The position numbers were made by a program, and so were the translations under genes. Shown here piece by piece: positions 34,737 to 41,228 of a stretch of DNA of 41,228 nt; position 1 is the first letter of the stretch, and each line of letters opens with the position of its first letter. Source of the DNA: Tepidanaerobacteraceae bacterium (lineage in GTDB: Bacteria > Bacillota > Thermosediminibacteria > Thermosediminibacterales > Thermosediminibacteraceae). Where the stretch lies: assembly GCA_030446005.1 (NCBI GenBank), contig JASUSP010000012.1, positions 1 through 41,228 of the forward strand, written 5' to 3'. The notes beneath the pieces were generated by a model. That model made no database searches, was not told where the DNA came from, and worked only from the letters and a program-made list of their open reading frames with translations.

Positions 34737-35485
34737 TCCTTTCGGTGGATGGTGTGGAATTTTCTTACGGCAGCAGGTCCGTATTGAAAAACGTGATGCT
34801 CGAGGTAAAGCCTGGAGAAGTCCTGGCGATCCTTGGAAATAACGGGGCGGGAAAATCCACGCTGCTGAAATGCTTGAATAAAATTTTAAAACCCCAGAGG
34901 GGGACGGTTCTCATAGAAGGAGAGGACCTTTATTCAATGGACCGGTGTGAAATTGCAAGGCGCGCCGGCTATGTGGCGCAGAAGCAGGATGGCATGAGGT
35001 GCACCGTTTTCGATGCGGTACTTTTGGGAAGGAGGCCTTATTTTTCCTTGCGAGCTACCCAAAGGGATTTAAAAGTTGTCGAAAACGTGCTTCGGCTTTT
35101 GGGGCTTGAGGAGTATTCGTTCAGGTATATAGACGAGCTGAGCGGCGGTGAACTGCAGAAGGTGGTGATAGCGAGGGCCCTGGCACAGGAGCCGCGGGTG
35201 CTTTTGCTGGATGAACCCACCAGCAGCTTGGATTTAAAAAACCAGTACGAGGTGTTGCAGATAATAAAAGATGCGGTAAAAGAGCAAAACATCGCTGCGG
35301 TAGTTGTAATGCACGATTTAAACTTGGCCCTAAGGTTTTCTGATAAATTCCTCCTGATGAAGAACGGCAGGGTGTTCGCTTTCGGCGGCATGGAAATTAT
35401 AACTTCCGAAAACATCGCCGGGGTTTACGGAATAAGGGTGGCTTTGGAAAACATAGCCGGAATTCCCGTTGTTGTCCCGCTTTGA
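34733..35485 (+). CDS. FecE/BtuD-type ABC transporter ATPase
   Basis: 250 residues. Walker A is GNNGAGKST (about residues 36-44), signature LSGGELQK, Walker B VLLLDEPTSSLD, H-loop VVVMHDLNLAL. The motif RRPYFSLRATQRDLKVVE in the helical subdomain is typical of iron-chelate/cobalamin importers. Starts on ATGA overlap with the permease gene. Confidence 0.94.
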   Translation: MILSVDGVEFSYGSRSVLKNVMLEVKPGEVLAILGNNGAGKSTLLKCLNKILKPQRGTVLIEGEDLYSMDRCEIARRAGYVAQKQDGMRCTVFDAVLLGRRPYFSLRATQRDLKVVENVLRLLGLEEYSFRYIDELSGGELQKVVIARALAQEPRVLLLDEPTSSLDLKNQYEVLQIIKDAVKEQNIAAVVVMHDLNLALRFSDKFLLMKNGRVFAFGGMEIITSENIAGVYGIRVALENIAGIPVVVPL

Positions 35486-35514
35486 TGAAATATTGTGAAA
35501 GAGAGGTGTGTGGT

Positions 35515-36057
35515 GTGGAAAACCGCTTTGAAAAAGAAGACTGGAAAAGGTGCGTGGAATTTCACGGCCACGTCTGTCCGGGCCTTGCCATAGGCTACAG
35601 AGCCTGCGAGGCTTTGATGGAAAGGCTCAAAGTAGAATTTTCCCGGGATGAGGAACTGGTGTGCGTCACGGAAAACGACGCATGCGGCGTCGATGCGGTG
35701 CAGGCGCTCACTGGGTGCACTTTCGGCAAGGGCAACCTCATATACCGTGGGACCGGCAAGATGGCCTTCAGTTTCTTCAAAAGAAACACCGGGGAGAGCA
35801 TAAGGATAGTTTACAGTCCAGCGAAAAATTTCGAGGATCGCCAAAAGAAGTTAGAGTATATAATGACCGCACCTCTTGAGGAGCTCTTCCAGTTCAAAAA
35901 GCCGAATTTTCAACTGCCAGAAAGGGCTAGAATTTTCAAGACCGAAATTTGCGAGATTTGCCATGAAGGCGCTCCGGAGCACAAGATCCGCCTGATGGAC
36001 GGCAAAAAGGTGTGCCTTGACTGTTTCGTGGACTACAGAAGAGAAATAATTGTATAA
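35515..36057 (+). CDS. FmdE-family metal-binding protein with C-terminal zinc finger
   Basis: 180 residues from GTG 35515, eight bases after AGAGAGG; an ATG at 35485 overlaps the ATPase stop but has no ribosome site. The N-terminal domain has the FmdE signature CVEFHGHVCPGLAIGYRA with His17, His19 and Cys21, then VTENDACGVDAVQALTGCTFGKG, which together form the metal site in FmdE structures. The C-terminal ~35 residues hold CEICHE...CLDC, a treble-clef-type zinc site. FmdE was named from molybdenum formylmethanofuran dehydrogenase operons, but most bacterial members stand next to metal/chelate ABC transporters, as here. Function is unproven; a metal-handling or cofactor-insertion role linked to the imported ligand is inferred. 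Confidence 0.9.
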   Translation: MENRFEKEDWKRCVEFHGHVCPGLAIGYRACEALMERLKVEFSRDEELVCVTENDACGVDAVQALTGCTFGKGNLIYRGTGKMAFSFFKRNTGESIRIVYSPAKNFEDRQKKLEYIMTAPLEELFQFKKPNFQLPERARIFKTEICEICHEGAPEHKIRLMDGKKVCLDCFVDYRREIIV

Positions 36058-36075
36058 AAAGAGGCGACAAATCCC

Positions 36076-36117
36076 CCCCCTCGCTGCATATTATGAATAG
36101 TGAGGGGGCACCTTTTT
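36076..36117 (+). terminator. Rho-independent terminator after the FmdE gene
   Basis: CCCCCTC (36076-36082) pairs with GAGGGGG (36102-36108), continued inward with a G-T wobble, and is followed by CACC and five T residues. Confidence 0.8.
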
Positions 36118-36118
36118 G

Positions 36119-36147
36119 TTGCATAAACTTAAGCAAAAATATATAAT
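36119..36147 (+). promoter_or_regulatory. Sigma-A promoter of argS
   Basis: TTGCAT (36119-36124), a 17-base spacer and perfect TATAAT (36142-36147), 51 bases before the argS ATG. No T-box leader was seen; the leader is too short for one. Confidence 0.75.
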
Positions 36148-36198
36148 AGTAGTATGCAGTGGGGCAAATAACTATTCTGACAATTTTGGGAGGGTTTT

Positions 36199-37905
36199 AT
36201 GAAGGACGTCAAGGCTTGGATGAAGGAAAGGCTGAGGAGAATTACCGAAGATGCTCTAAGAAGAGCCATCGAAGAAGGTGCCTTAAACCTTGCTAAAATC
36301 CCGGAATTCACCATAGAGGTGCCTCAGGCCAAAGAACACGGAGATTTTGCGGCCAATGTAGCGATGCTGGCGGCAAGGGAGGCCAAAATGCCTCCCAGGA
36401 GAATCGCGGAAATAATAACGGACAGGATGGAAATCGCCGGTTCCGGCGTGGAAAAAGTGGAAGTGGCCGGGCCGGGTTTTATAAATTTTCACCTTGAGCC
36501 CACGTGGGCCAACGGCGTAATCCGGATAATCCTTGAGGAAAAAGAAAATTACGGCCGCCTGGACATCGGAAAGGGAAAGAAGGTTCAGGTGGAATTCGTC
36601 AGCGCCAACCCCACGGGGCCGATGCACATGGGGAATGCCCGGGGGGCAGCCCTGGGAGATGCCCTCGCATCGGTGCTGGAAATGGCAGGATACGACGTCA
36701 CGAGGGAGTTTTACATAAACGACGCCGGAAACCAGATAGAAAATTTCGGCCTTTCCCTGGAAGCGAGGTATTTGGAGCTTTTAGGCTATGAAAGCCAGAT
36801 TCCCGAAGGGGGGTATCATGGCGAGGATATAAAAGACCACATGCGGGAGCTCATCGAAAAGGAGGGCGACCGCTTCCTTTCGGTGGACCCCGCCGAAAGG
36901 AGGGCCTATTTTGTAGAGTACGCACTGAAGAAGAACATTGAGAGAATGAAGAGGGACCTGGAAAACTTCGGGGTTCGCTTCGACGTGTGGTTTTCCGAAA
37001 GGAGCCTGCACGAGAGCGGGAAGGTGGACGAGGTAATAAAGCTCTTGACAGAGCGGGGATACACCTACGAAAAGGATGGAGCTCTTTGGTTCAAGGCGAC
37101 GGAGTTCGGCGTTCCGAAAGATGAAGTTTTGATAAGGCAAAACGGCATGCCGACCTATTTTGCCGCCGATATAGCCTACCACAAGGACAAATTCGACAGG
37201 GGCTTTGAATGGGTCATAGACATCTGGGGGGCCGATCACCACGGCCACGTGCCGCGGATGAAAGGTGCACTGGCGGCGCTGGGATACGACCCGGATAAGC
37301 TCACCATAATCATAATGCAGCTCGTGCGCCTTTACAGGAACGGCGAGATTGCCCGCATGTCCAAGCGCACGGGCCGGGCGGTGACGCTGGCGGACCTGGT
37401 TGAAGAGGTGGGGAAAGACGCCGCGAGGTTCTTCTTTAACCTGAGGGGGGCCGACACGCACCTGGACTTTGACCTGGACCTGGCGGTGAAGCAGTCGGAG
37501 GAAAACCCGGTGTATTACGTGCAGTACGCCCACGCCCGAATTGCCAGCATCTTAAGGCAGGCGGCACAGCAGAATGTAAAGGTGCCCGAGAAGGACGACC
37601 TTGCGCCTTCCGAAATGGAAAGGCTTCTTTCGATGCTGACTTGCGAGACCGAAATCGAGCTTGTAAAAAAACTTGCGGACTTTCCGGAAACCATAAGGGT
37701 TGCCGCCACCACCCTTTCGCCGTACCGCATTGCCAATTATACGCTTGAACTTGCCTCGGCATTTCACTCTTTTTACAACGTCTGCCGCGTGCTGACCGGC
37801 GACGAGGACCTCACTAAAGCCCGGCTGATGCTGGTAAAAGCCGTGCAGCAGGTCTTGAAAAACGCCTTTAAAATCCTGGGAATTTCAGCCCCCGAACGGA
37901 TGTAA
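36199..37905 (+). CDS. argS: Arginyl-tRNA synthetase
   Basis: 568 residues, normal for bacterial ArgRS. It ligates arginine to tRNA-Arg in the cytoplasm. The N-terminal Add-1 domain includes VPQAKEHGDFAANVA. The class I HIGH motif appears in SANPTGPMHMGNARGAALGD (HMGN, residues 143-146), and the KMSKS counterpart is ARMSKRTGRAVTL. The C-terminal anticodon-binding domain (DALR type) includes YVQYAHARIASILRQ. GGGAGGG precedes the ATG. It is followed after 44 bases by a RocR-like activator gene, likely cotranscribed. Confidence 0.97.
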   Translation: MKDVKAWMKERLRRITEDALRRAIEEGALNLAKIPEFTIEVPQAKEHGDFAANVAMLAAREAKMPPRRIAEIITDRMEIAGSGVEKVEVAGPGFINFHLEPTWANGVIRIILEEKENYGRLDIGKGKKVQVEFVSANPTGPMHMGNARGAALGDALASVLEMAGYDVTREFYINDAGNQIENFGLSLEARYLELLGYESQIPEGGYHGEDIKDHMRELIEKEGDRFLSVDPAERRAYFVEYALKKNIERMKRDLENFGVRFDVWFSERSLHESGKVDEVIKLLTERGYTYEKDGALWFKATEFGVPKDEVLIRQNGMPTYFAADIAYHKDKFDRGFEWVIDIWGADHHGHVPRMKGALAALGYDPDKLTIIIMQLVRLYRNGEIARMSKRTGRAVTLADLVEEVGKDAARFFFNLRGADTHLDFDLDLAVKQSEENPVYYVQYAHARIASILRQAAQQNVKVPEKDDLAPSEMERLLSMLTCETEIELVKKLADFPETIRVAATTLSPYRIANYTLELASAFHSFYNVCRVLTGDEDLTKARLMLVKAVQQVLKNAFKILGISAPERM

Positions 37906-37949
37906 TTTCTAATGCCGAAAGGTAAATCGGCTTGAAAGGCGGAATCCCG

Positions 37950-39350
37950 ATGACCGGCAGGGAGACCGATGAAATCCTGAAAGCGCAGTTTGAACTTTTG
38001 CTTTCCCACGTGGAAGAAGGGGTCCACATAGTGGACCACCGGGGGGTGACGCTCTATTACAACAAAGCCGCATCCAGGATAGAAGGTCTTTCACCTTCGG
38101 AGGTGGTAGGCCGGCCTCTTCTGGAAGTTTTTCCTTCGCTCACCGAAGAGGAAAGCACGATATACAAGGTGCTGAAGACAGGAGAGCCGATTTACGAAAA
38201 ACTGCAGACCTTCACCAATTACAAGGGGAAGAAGATAACCACCATAAACAGCACCCTGCCGGTTAAAGTGGATGGCAGGGTCGTAGGCGCCATGGAAATT
38301 TCAAGGGACGTGACTTCGGTAAAGTCTATGTCCGAACGCATAGCGGACCTAGAAGCTCTTCTTTACGGCCGGCCGGCGGTTGGAGCTGTCAAAAAAGGCT
38401 TTTTCGGGTACACCCTTGACGACATAGTGGGGGAAAGTATGGCTATCGCCGAATTGAAAAAGCTGGCCGTAAAGGTCGCGAAAAGCTCCATACCCGTGCT
38501 GGTATGGGGAGAGACCGGAACGGGTAAGGAACTTTTCGTGCAGGCGATCCACAACGAAAGCCCCAGGAAAAACGGACCCTTTATACCGCAGGACTGCGCA
38601 GCGCTTCCCGGCACGTTGCTGGAAAACGTGCTGTTCGGCACGGTGAGGGGGAGCTTTGCTGGTGCGGAAGACCGCCCCGGCCTTTTTGAGCTGGCCCATG
38701 GCGGGACGCTTTTTTTGGACGAAATAGACGCCATGCCCCATGAGCTTCAGTCAAAACTGCTCAGGGTGCTGCAGGACGGAATAATAAGGCGCGCGGGTGA
38801 TACGAAAGAGCGGTTGGTGGACGTAAGGGTAATCGCCGCATGCAGCGAAGACCCGGTGGAGGCGGTGAAAAGGAAAAAACTGAGAGGGGACCTTTTTTAC
38901 AGGATAAACGTGGTGACTTTTAGGATTCCGCCCCTAAGGGAGCGCCGGGAGGACATACCCCTTCTGGTGGACCACTTCATAAAAAAATTCTCGGCCGGGA
39001 AAGAAGTAAAAGTTTCACAGGAAGTGATGGACATTTTCCTGGAATATCCCTGGCCCGGCAATGTAAGGGAACTCGAGCATGCCATAGAAGGCGCGCTGGT
39101 CGTGATGGAAGGGGATGAAATAAGACCCGCCCACCTTCCGGTACAGATCAAGGCCCATTTTTCCCCTAAGAAAGGCACCATAGCTTCCTGTGACCGGCTC
39201 AATTTAAACGAAGCACTGGAAAAGGTGGAATCCGAGCTGATTAAAAAGGCCATTGAGGAATCTAAGGGCAACATCACCAAAGCGGCGAAGATGCTTGGCA
39301 TCCCGAGGCAGACCCTGCAGTACAAATTGAGGAAGCTCAGGGGCGAATGA
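37950..39350 (+). CDS. PAS-AAA+-Fis sigma-54-type activator, RocR-like
   Basis: 466 residues from ATG 37950, seven bases after AAGGCGG; an in-frame TTG at 37932 is less likely. Residues ~8-125 are a PAS sensor (GVHIVDHRGVTLYYNKAASR). The AAA+ domain has Walker A GETGTGKE (187-194), Walker B GGTLFLDEID (251-260) and the arginine-finger region FRIPPLRERREDIP. Residues ~430-466 are a Fis-type helix-turn-helix (GNITKAAKMLGIPRQTLQYKL). The sigma-54 contact loop, normally GAFTGA, reads GSFAGA (234-239). RocR-like proteins switch on amino-acid catabolism, and the adjacency to argS hints at arginine. No -24/-12 promoter was recognised nearby, so its targets lie elsewhere. Confidence 0.9.
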   Translation: MTGRETDEILKAQFELLLSHVEEGVHIVDHRGVTLYYNKAASRIEGLSPSEVVGRPLLEVFPSLTEEESTIYKVLKTGEPIYEKLQTFTNYKGKKITTINSTLPVKVDGRVVGAMEISRDVTSVKSMSERIADLEALLYGRPAVGAVKKGFFGYTLDDIVGESMAIAELKKLAVKVAKSSIPVLVWGETGTGKELFVQAIHNESPRKNGPFIPQDCAALPGTLLENVLFGTVRGSFAGAEDRPGLFELAHGGTLFLDEIDAMPHELQSKLLRVLQDGIIRRAGDTKERLVDVRVIAACSEDPVEAVKRKKLRGDLFYRINVVTFRIPPLRERREDIPLLVDHFIKKFSAGKEVKVSQEVMDIFLEYPWPGNVRELEHAIEGALVVMEGDEIRPAHLPVQIKAHFSPKKGTIASCDRLNLNEALEKVESELIKKAIEESKGNITKAAKMLGIPRQTLQYKLRKLRGE

Positions 39351-39427
39351 TTTTACCAGGAATTAACTGAAAAGGAAATGGTCAAAATAAAAGAGTCGAG
39401 CAGGAATTTTGTGTTTTTCCAAGAATA

Positions 39428-39433
39428 TATAAT
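39428..39433 (+). promoter_or_regulatory. Possible -10 element before the MBL-fold gene
   Basis: TATAAT stands alone in the 193-base gap after the activator gene; no acceptable -35 was found at 16-18 bases. The rest of the gap has no visible structure. Confidence 0.3.
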
Positions 39434-39543
39434 AAAGTATTGAGGTTTTTAACTTTTATGCATCGAGAAAAACGGGAAAAGACATAGATCGGCATGCTTT
39501 ACTAAAGGTTTATCCAAGCCTTGAAAGAAAGGGAGGTTTTAAT

Positions 39544-40185
39544 GTGAAGATTCGATGGTTCGGCCATGCGTGCTTCCTTCTCGAATCTCAAATAGGGACG
39601 AAAATAGTGACCGATCCTTTCGACGGAAGCGTGGGTTACAAGATACCCAAGGTGGAAGCCGATGTGGTGACCGTAAGCCACGACCATTACGACCACAACT
39701 ACGTGGAGGCCGTGCAGGGGGACCCCACCATCATCAAGGCTCCGGGAGAATACAACACCTGCGGGGTCAGCATAAAAGGCATCTCTTCTTACCACGATGA
39801 GGCCAAAGGGGCGAAGAGAGGTCCCAACATAATTTTCGTCTTCGAAATGGACGGCATAAGGATTTGCCACGTAGGGGACTTGGGACACCTCCTCACCAAG
39901 CATCAGGAGGAGGAAATAAGAAAGGTCGACGTGCTTCTTTTGCCGGTAGGCGGGACGTTCACGCTGGACGCCGAAGGGGCCGTTGCGGTTATGGAGCAGC
40001 TGATGCCCAAAGTGGTAATACCCATGCATTTCAAGACGCCGGCGGTAAGCATGCCCATAGACCCCGTGGAAAAGTTTTTGGAAAAGGTGGGCGGCGGGGA
40101 GTTTCTGGAAACCAACACTCTGGAAATAACTGCGGAAGACTTAAAGCAAGAAGGAAGGAGAATTGTCGTACTGAAATACGAATAG
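39544..40185 (+). CDS. MBL-fold metal-dependent hydrolase
   Basis: 213 residues from GTG 39544, seven bases after GGGAGG. It has the metallo-beta-lactamase fold of the Lactamase_B_3/UlaG-like group: IRWFGHACFLLES at the start, metal ligands in TVSHDHYDHNYV (the HxHxDH motif), later ligands in ICHVGDLGH and VVIPMHFKTP. Members hydrolyse phosphoesters or lactones; the substrate cannot be deduced. It seems to be transcribed alone, with a terminator after it. Confidence 0.88.
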   Translation: MKIRWFGHACFLLESQIGTKIVTDPFDGSVGYKIPKVEADVVTVSHDHYDHNYVEAVQGDPTIIKAPGEYNTCGVSIKGISSYHDEAKGAKRGPNIIFVFEMDGIRICHVGDLGHLLTKHQEEEIRKVDVLLLPVGGTFTLDAEGAVAVMEQLMPKVVIPMHFKTPAVSMPIDPVEKFLEKVGGGEFLETNTLEITAEDLKQEGRRIVVLKYE

Positions 40186-40191
40186 GAGGTC

Positions 40192-40225
40192 AAAAGCAGT
40201 GGCGATACCCTCACCGCTGCTTTTT
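40192..40225 (+). terminator. Rho-independent terminator after the MBL gene
   Basis: AAAAGCAGTGG (40192-40202) pairs with CCGCTGCTTTT (40214-40224) with one wobble, ending in a T run. Confidence 0.85.
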
Positions 40226-40242
40226 ATTTGCGAAAAGAGATA

Positions 40243-40272
40243 TTGACAATTGTCTTTTAAAATGTCTAGAAT
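40243..40272 (+). promoter_or_regulatory. Possible promoter at the left side of the insertion element
   Basis: TTGACA (40243-40248), an 18-base spacer and TAGAAT (40267-40272), 83 bases before the tnpA remnant. An inverted repeat GTACGG...CCGTAC occurs between it and the remnant and could mark recombinase-binding sequence. Confidence 0.5.
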
Positions 40273-40354
40273 AAAATGTATGGCTTTTTTTATGTACGGA
40301 ATTTCCTCATATACTGTAATTGACCGTACTTGAATATTTTGCTGCCATAGAAAT

Positions 40355-40493
40355 ATGGAAATCTTATCCATTGGAGAAGCAGCAAAAAAATTAGGCGTAC
40401 ACCCGAACAGGCTTCTGGTATAGGAAAAAAGGACTAATCAGACCTGTGCGGCTGCCCAGCGGCAAGCTAGATTGCCCGGCTTCCGGGAGCTGA
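40355..40493 (+). pseudogene. Frameshifted N-terminus of an IS607-type serine recombinase (tnpA)
   Basis: ATG 40355 encodes MEILSIGEAAKKLGVHPN and then stops at 40421. The other frame from 40416 continues WYRKKGLIRPVRLPSGKLD before a stop at 40491. Joined together they give the MerR-like helix-turn-helix that opens IS607 TnpA. The catalytic resolvase domain is entirely missing, so besides the frameshift there is a large deletion. The element cannot move itself. Confidence 0.75.
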
Positions 40494-40499
40494 TAAGAG

Positions 40500-41228
40500 A
40501 TGCCAAAGAAACACAAGAATGACAAATTTAGCATGACTGTGTGCGGAGAGTTCTTTCCGGAAGTTTACCCGGCCTTTCGTTCACAAAAATGGAGCCGTGG
40601 TGAAGAAGACCCTCTTGTGACGGAGATGCGCCTTTTTTCTGCCTGCATGCGTTGGGCCTTCAACCGGCTATTAGAGGGTGCATCCCGAGATGAAATCAAG
40701 AAGCTAGGACAAGAACTCTTCGGAATCAACTCCCGCTACGTGGACGATGCAAGGCTTAAGGCCCAGGCCGTCCTAGACTCCCAAAAAGAGCTGCTGGAGT
40801 TGGAGGTTGAGGAAACGGAAAACAAGCTACGCCGGGCGAGAAAGAAGCTCGGCACAGCCATGAAGAAGCTAGCGAAGGCAGGAGAAAAAGGCGATGCCCC
40901 AGACATTGTTGAAAAACTCCGCCTGGCAGTCAAGGGACGGAACAACCGGTTAGCATCTCTAGAGAAGAAGCTGGCCGAGCTTGAGGTTCACCGGGAGAAT
41001 GGTACGATACCAAAGGTAGTCTTTGGCGGCAGAAAACTCTGGGAAAAGGTCTGCAAGGGGCGGGCCACGCAGGAAGAGTGGCGAGCATCCCGCAAAAACC
41101 GCCTCTACTCCCGGGGAGACGAGACAAAAGGCGGTAACCCTAACATTAAGGTATCCTTTGACGGGCAAGAGTTCCACTTGGCTGTCTCCATATCCCACCT
41201 TTCCGAACAGACAGGCACGGATAAACTT
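40500..41228 (+). CDS. tnpB: TnpB family RNA-guided nuclease (transposon-encoded), 3' end missing
   Basis: 243 codons from ATG 40500 remain open to the window edge. Typical TnpB N-terminal features are FSACMRWAFNRLLEG, EIKKLGQELFGINSRYVDDA, a long helical coiled-coil stretch (LELEVEETENKLRRARKKL), and PKVVFGGRKLWEKVCKG. The RuvC-like catalytic residues lie further downstream and cannot be checked. TnpB proteins are omega-RNA-guided DNA endonucleases that help retain IS200/IS605 and IS607 elements. The ribosome site before the ATG is weak, as expected for translation coupled to tnpA. Confidence 0.85.
   Translation, partial: MPKKHKNDKFSMTVCGEFFPEVYPAFRSQKWSRGEEDPLVTEMRLFSACMRWAFNRLLEGASRDEIKKLGQELFGINSRYVDDARLKAQAVLDSQKELLELEVEETENKLRRARKKLGTAMKKLAKAGEKGDAPDIVEKLRLAVKGRNNRLASLEKKLAELEVHRENGTIPKVVFGGRKLWEKVCKGRATQEEWRASRKNRLYSRGDETKGGNPNIKVSFDGQEFHLAVSISHLSEQTGTDKL

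Larger units (their letters stand above)
40355..41228 (+). mobile_element. IS607-like insertion element, incomplete at the right edge
   Basis: A remnant of a MerR-like/serine-recombinase tnpA is followed directly by a tnpB frame on the same strand, the gene order of IS607 family elements. Such elements have no terminal inverted repeats, so exact ends cannot be placed. The left boundary lies between the terminator at 40225 and 40355. The right end, and any TnpB guide RNA region, lies beyond the window. Confidence 0.7.

Noticed and set aside
36058-36198. T-box leader before argS
   Set aside because: The gap is fully used by a terminator and a promoter; too short and lacks the T-box core.

Overview
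The window looks like a chromosomal segment of an anaerobic, probably thermophilic, endospore-forming Firmicute with an S-layer. Evidence seen: an alpha/beta-type small acid-soluble spore protein, SpoIIR, a GerA/GerB/GerC germinant receptor, proteins with SLH domains, a SAM-I riboswitch, GGAGG-type ribosome binding sites, frequent GTG/TTG starts, and heavy AGG/ATA codon use. The lineage (something near Thermoanaerobacterales/Thermosediminibacterales) is an inference only. No tRNA, rRNA or CRISPR array was seen.

Layout. 1-414: the last 25 codons of an unidentified gene, then a non-coding stretch with a dense cluster of DnaA boxes (174-286) that looks like an origin element, although no dnaA gene is adjacent. 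415-11304: a surface operon of a 2289-residue secreted protein with about 21 IPT/TIG repeats plus one fibronectin III domain, followed by two secreted proteins with three SLH motifs each. A bidirectional terminator separates it from a minus-strand pair (11379-13204) of a UPF0210/DUF711 protein and an ACT-domain protein. 13373-18400: a sporulation/germination run (small membrane protein, GerA-, GerB- and GerC-type proteins, SpoIIR). 18653-21850: a PLP-dependent Orn/Lys/Arg decarboxylase, an SASP, and an unusual peptidoglycan-binding/beta-propeller protein. 21909-25123: glutamate racemase, a dicarboxylate/amino-acid symporter and an asparaginase.

25109-32054 is all minus strand and holds two transport systems. 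The first is a methionine ABC operon (metN-metI-metQ) under a SAM-I riboswitch, ending in an Asp/Glu-racemase-family gene. The second is an OpuC-type compatible-solute importer preceded by a GntR-RCK_C regulator of the BusR type. Between regulator and transporter lies a perfect inverted repeat, TGACA-N22-TGTCA, overlapping the promoter. This matches the 22-bp-separated bipartite operator known for the c-di-AMP-responsive repressor BusR, and the transporter ATPase itself carries a CBS pair.

32275-36057: a metal/chelate-type (FecCD family) ABC operon ending in an FmdE-family gene; its leader contains the decayed remains of a TrmO/TsaA tRNA methyltransferase gene. 36199-40185: argS, a RocR-like PAS/AAA+/Fis activator with a substituted GAFTGA loop, and an MBL-fold hydrolase. 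40355-41228: an IS607-like element with a frameshifted serine-recombinase tnpA remnant and a tnpB reading frame that runs off the window.

The observations most worth following are the BusR/OpuC operator, the DnaA-box cluster away from dnaA, the racemase in the methionine regulon, the TrmO remnant, and the symporter with His in place of the NMDGT aspartate. I do not see a wholly new multi-gene system that can be defended from sequence alone.
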